From NCBI RefSeq assembly GCF_018835585.1, contig NZ_JAHGVE010000020.1, forward strand, positions 1 to 64,000: 64,000 nucleotides of DNA, given 5' to 3'. Both the position numbers and the translations under genes were made by a program. The notes under the pieces were generated by a model. The model saw nothing but the letters and a program-made list of their open reading frames with translations. It ran no database searches and had not been told where the DNA came from. Position 1 is the first letter of the stretch, and each line of letters opens with the position of its first letter. Shown in pieces: positions 62,295 through 64,000 of this stretch. The stretch comes from Pelorhabdus rhamnosifermentans (GTDB lineage: Bacteria > Bacillota > Negativicutes > UMGS1260).

Positions 62295-63809
62295 TTGTCA
62301 ACTAAGAAACTATTTTGGTTTACTATGCTGTTCAGCCTCGTGATAAAATGCTTGTTGGCAGCAATAATTCCATTGACAGGCGATGAAGCTTATTTTTTTA
62401 TTTGGGGTAAACATTTGGATTTCGGGTACTATGATCATCCGCCGATGGTGGGATGGTTTCTCGCATTTATGCTTTTGTTTGGTGATTCAGAGCTTCTGTT
62501 GCGGTTGCCATCGATAGTGATTGGACAGTTGATTGGCGGTCTAATATATTGGATGTTTAAAGGCGTTGAGCGGGAAAAGGCCTATCTTGCCGCAATCTTA
62601 TTTTTAGTTTCACCAGTCAACATACTGAATATAATTATTACTACCGATACGCCGCTGATACTTTTTGTTTTTCTTTCATCACTAACTTTTTATTTTGGTT
62701 TAATAAATAATAGGAATTGGCTGTTCATATTGGCAGGGGCTTTTGGCGGATTGGCGTTTCTATCAAAATATTTTGCTGTGCTGTTGGCTTTTTCATACGT
62801 TATCTATGTGACGTTATATCAAAGAAACAAGAAAGGGATAAAAGCTCTTTGTTATGTCTTCGGCGCAGCGATACCGTTTATACTCATCAATGTGTATTGG
62901 AATTATGAGAATGATTGGACTAATGTTGTTTTTAATATGATAACTCGTCAAGAAGGTGAAACTAAGTTCAATCCAGCTTACATATTGGCTTACGTTTTTT
63001 CACAGGCATATTTACTTACTCCCATATTGGTCGGAACATGGATTAAACGGCGGCAGGCGATCTTATCGGCTATTGCCGGAACGGATCTTAAATTGTTCGG
63101 AATACTTTTTGCTGCTCCTATGATGGTCTTTCTGGTGTTATCGGCAGAAAAAAGTATCGGAGTCCATTGGACACTGTCGTTCCTGCCGTTTGCTTTTGTC
63201 TTAAACTATGTTGTTTTTAACTGCGATACTTTAAGGCGCTTGGCCAAGTGGGTAACGCTGTTCACCGCAGTTCATCTGATAGTCATTTTCGGATTTTTAG
63301 CATTACCGTACTCAGTTACTGAAAATGTGAGCTTTGTCAAAAAACAGGTTGCTACTATTAAAGCAAAGGAAGTTGGCATATTACTTGAACCCTACAAGAA
63401 AGATTTTTTCTTTGCAACTGAAAGCTATGTTAAATCGGGAGTTTTTTATCATAAAATTGGGACCTATTTCAGTGTTTTCGGCATTGGAACATTCCATGGG
63501 AGACAAGATGATAAGCTGACAAATTATCAGGCTTTTGACGGGAAGAACATACTTATTTTTAAAGATCAATCCTATAATATTGATAATTATCGATCTTATT
63601 TTAATCGGTTAGAGGTCAAAGAATATAGGATTGATGATGTTCCGGTTTATTTTATTTTAGGATATGAGTTTAAGTATGATGTTTATAAGGAAAAAGTATT
63701 AAGACCTATTAGGGAAAAATTTTATCGTATTCCTTACTATCTTCCTTCAAAAAAAGCATTTTTCCAAAACAAGTATTTTTCGAATGATACGGAATCGTAT
63801 GATCAGTAA
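62295..63809 (+). CDS. GT39/ArnT-like glycosyltransferase
   Basis: A 504-residue polytopic membrane protein of the PMT/ArnT family (about 11-12 segments). The catalytic signature is in the first outside loop: IPLTGDEAYFFIWGKHLDF and YYDHPPMVGW (D-E and DHPP). Such enzymes move a sugar from a polyprenyl-phosphate to lipid A, glycolipid or protein outside the cytoplasmic membrane. TTG 62295 is the likely start (AGGAGGAG just upstream, close spacing); GTG 62268 is the alternative. A nucleotide-sugar dehydrogenase gene follows, so an envelope glycan locus begins here. Confidence 0.88.
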   Translation: MSTKKLFWFTMLFSLVIKCLLAAIIPLTGDEAYFFIWGKHLDFGYYDHPPMVGWFLAFMLLFGDSELLLRLPSIVIGQLIGGLIYWMFKGVEREKAYLAAILFLVSPVNILNIIITTDTPLILFVFLSSLTFYFGLINNRNWLFILAGAFGGLAFLSKYFAVLLAFSYVIYVTLYQRNKKGIKALCYVFGAAIPFILINVYWNYENDWTNVVFNMITRQEGETKFNPAYILAYVFSQAYLLTPILVGTWIKRRQAILSAIAGTDLKLFGILFAAPMMVFLVLSAEKSIGVHWTLSFLPFAFVLNYVVFNCDTLRRLAKWVTLFTAVHLIVIFGFLALPYSVTENVSFVKKQVATIKAKEVGILLEPYKKDFFFATESYVKSGVFYHKIGTYFSVFGIGTFHGRQDDKLTNYQAFDGKNILIFKDQSYNIDNYRSYFNRLEVKEYRIDDVPVYFILGYEFKYDVYKEKVLRPIREKFYRIPYYLPSKKAFFQNKYFSNDTESYDQ

Positions 63810-63879
63810 AGGTTCCCAGTTCAATAATTAGAAAGTTATGTATTTTACTTGATTAGTAAAGATAAAATGAGGTGGATTT

Positions 63880-64000
63880 ATGTTTTCTTATGACGTTTGT
63901 ATAATTGGTGGTTGTGGACATGTGGGATTGCCCTTGTCTATTGCACTGGCTGATTGTGGTAAGAAAGTAATGGTTTATGATATTAATACAGAGTCAGTAA
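63880..64000 (+). CDS. UDP-glucose/GDP-mannose dehydrogenase family, partial
   Basis: The first 40 codons of a nucleotide-sugar dehydrogenase, cut by the window end. NAD-binding glycine motif CIIGGCGHVGLPLSIALAD and VMVYDINTESV as in WecC/UDP-ManNAc dehydrogenases. Start ATG follows ATGAGGTGGATTT. It would supply a uronic-acid sugar nucleotide for the same glycan as the upstream glycosyltransferase. Confidence 0.8.
   Translation, partial: MFSYDVCIIGGCGHVGLPLSIALADCGKKVMVYDINTESV

Noticed and set aside
1-64000. CRISPR array
   Set aside because: No series of short direct repeats with regular unique spacers was seen; the repeats found are long, irregular and kilobases apart.
1-64000. tRNA or rRNA genes as integration sites
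   Set aside because: No cloverleaf with the expected invariant bases was recognised at the cassette borders or elsewhere by eye.

Overview
The window looks like chromosomal DNA of an anaerobic or facultative low-GC Firmicute. A Negativicutes/Sporomusaceae-type bacterium is my best guess, inferred from gene content (LL-diaminopimelate aminotransferase, LarA, DUF4127, arginine deiminase operon) and not proven. It divides sharply at about 32.9 kb.

Left part (1-32.9 kb) is an accessory region, AT-rich and full of decay. Its organising feature is a family of truncated 5' copies of one gene: the DUF255/thioredoxin-like (YyaL-type) protein. Most copies stop at or near the codons of the CHWCHVM motif. 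They lie at about 120, 5340, 5540, 8770, 12830, 15600, 18180, 19470, 23640 (tail only), 29720 and 30360. Between them sit short cargo cassettes: (1) MarR regulator, O-methyltransferase, frameshifted SDR, MFS exporter; (2) class A beta-lactamase and erythromycin-esterase-like protein; (3) DUF2157/GDYXXLXY membrane pair and a broken nitroreductase; (4) MerR regulator and iron alcohol dehydrogenase; (5) TrmB regulator, ProC-like reductase, PpnP; (6) FMN-binding protein and HxlR regulator; (7) oleate hydratase and frameshifted ferredoxin-nitroreductase; (8) Vat-type acetyltransferase, serine-recombinase debris, PIN-like nuclease, a type II Thoeris pair (TM-macro ThsA and TIR ThsB) and a membrane protein; (9) GNAT acetyltransferase. 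Three fragments are fused to the 3' end of an XRE repressor gene. The last of these is interrupted by a complete IS1182-family element, and its XRE gene is intact with a clear double operator.

Right part (33-64 kb) is ordinary, well-kept chromosome with dense operons and clean terminators: the arginine deiminase operon arcA-arcB-arcD-arcC followed by an orphan ArgR C-terminal domain; nickel lactate racemase LarA; a polar amino-acid ABC transporter; DUF4127; an iron alcohol dehydrogenase; an FMN alpha-hydroxy-acid oxidase; a run of housekeeping genes (MBL hydrolase, YwbE, TrhA, ManA, gamma carbonic anhydrase, UspA, MgsA, HD hydrolase, DapL, HD-GYP); an ECF sigma factor operon with two ABC ATPases and a permease fused to an M1-peptidase-like domain that has lost its zinc motif; and the start of an envelope glycan locus (ArnT-like glycosyltransferase, nucleotide-sugar dehydrogenase).

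The most interesting signal is the cassette array built on repeated DUF255 gene fragments. It resembles serial gene capture at one site, but no integrase gene is intact within it. The Thoeris pair and PIN-like gene make the 24-29.5 kb part a small defence island. Several cargo genes carry start-proximal frameshifts while the rest of the coding sequence is well kept.
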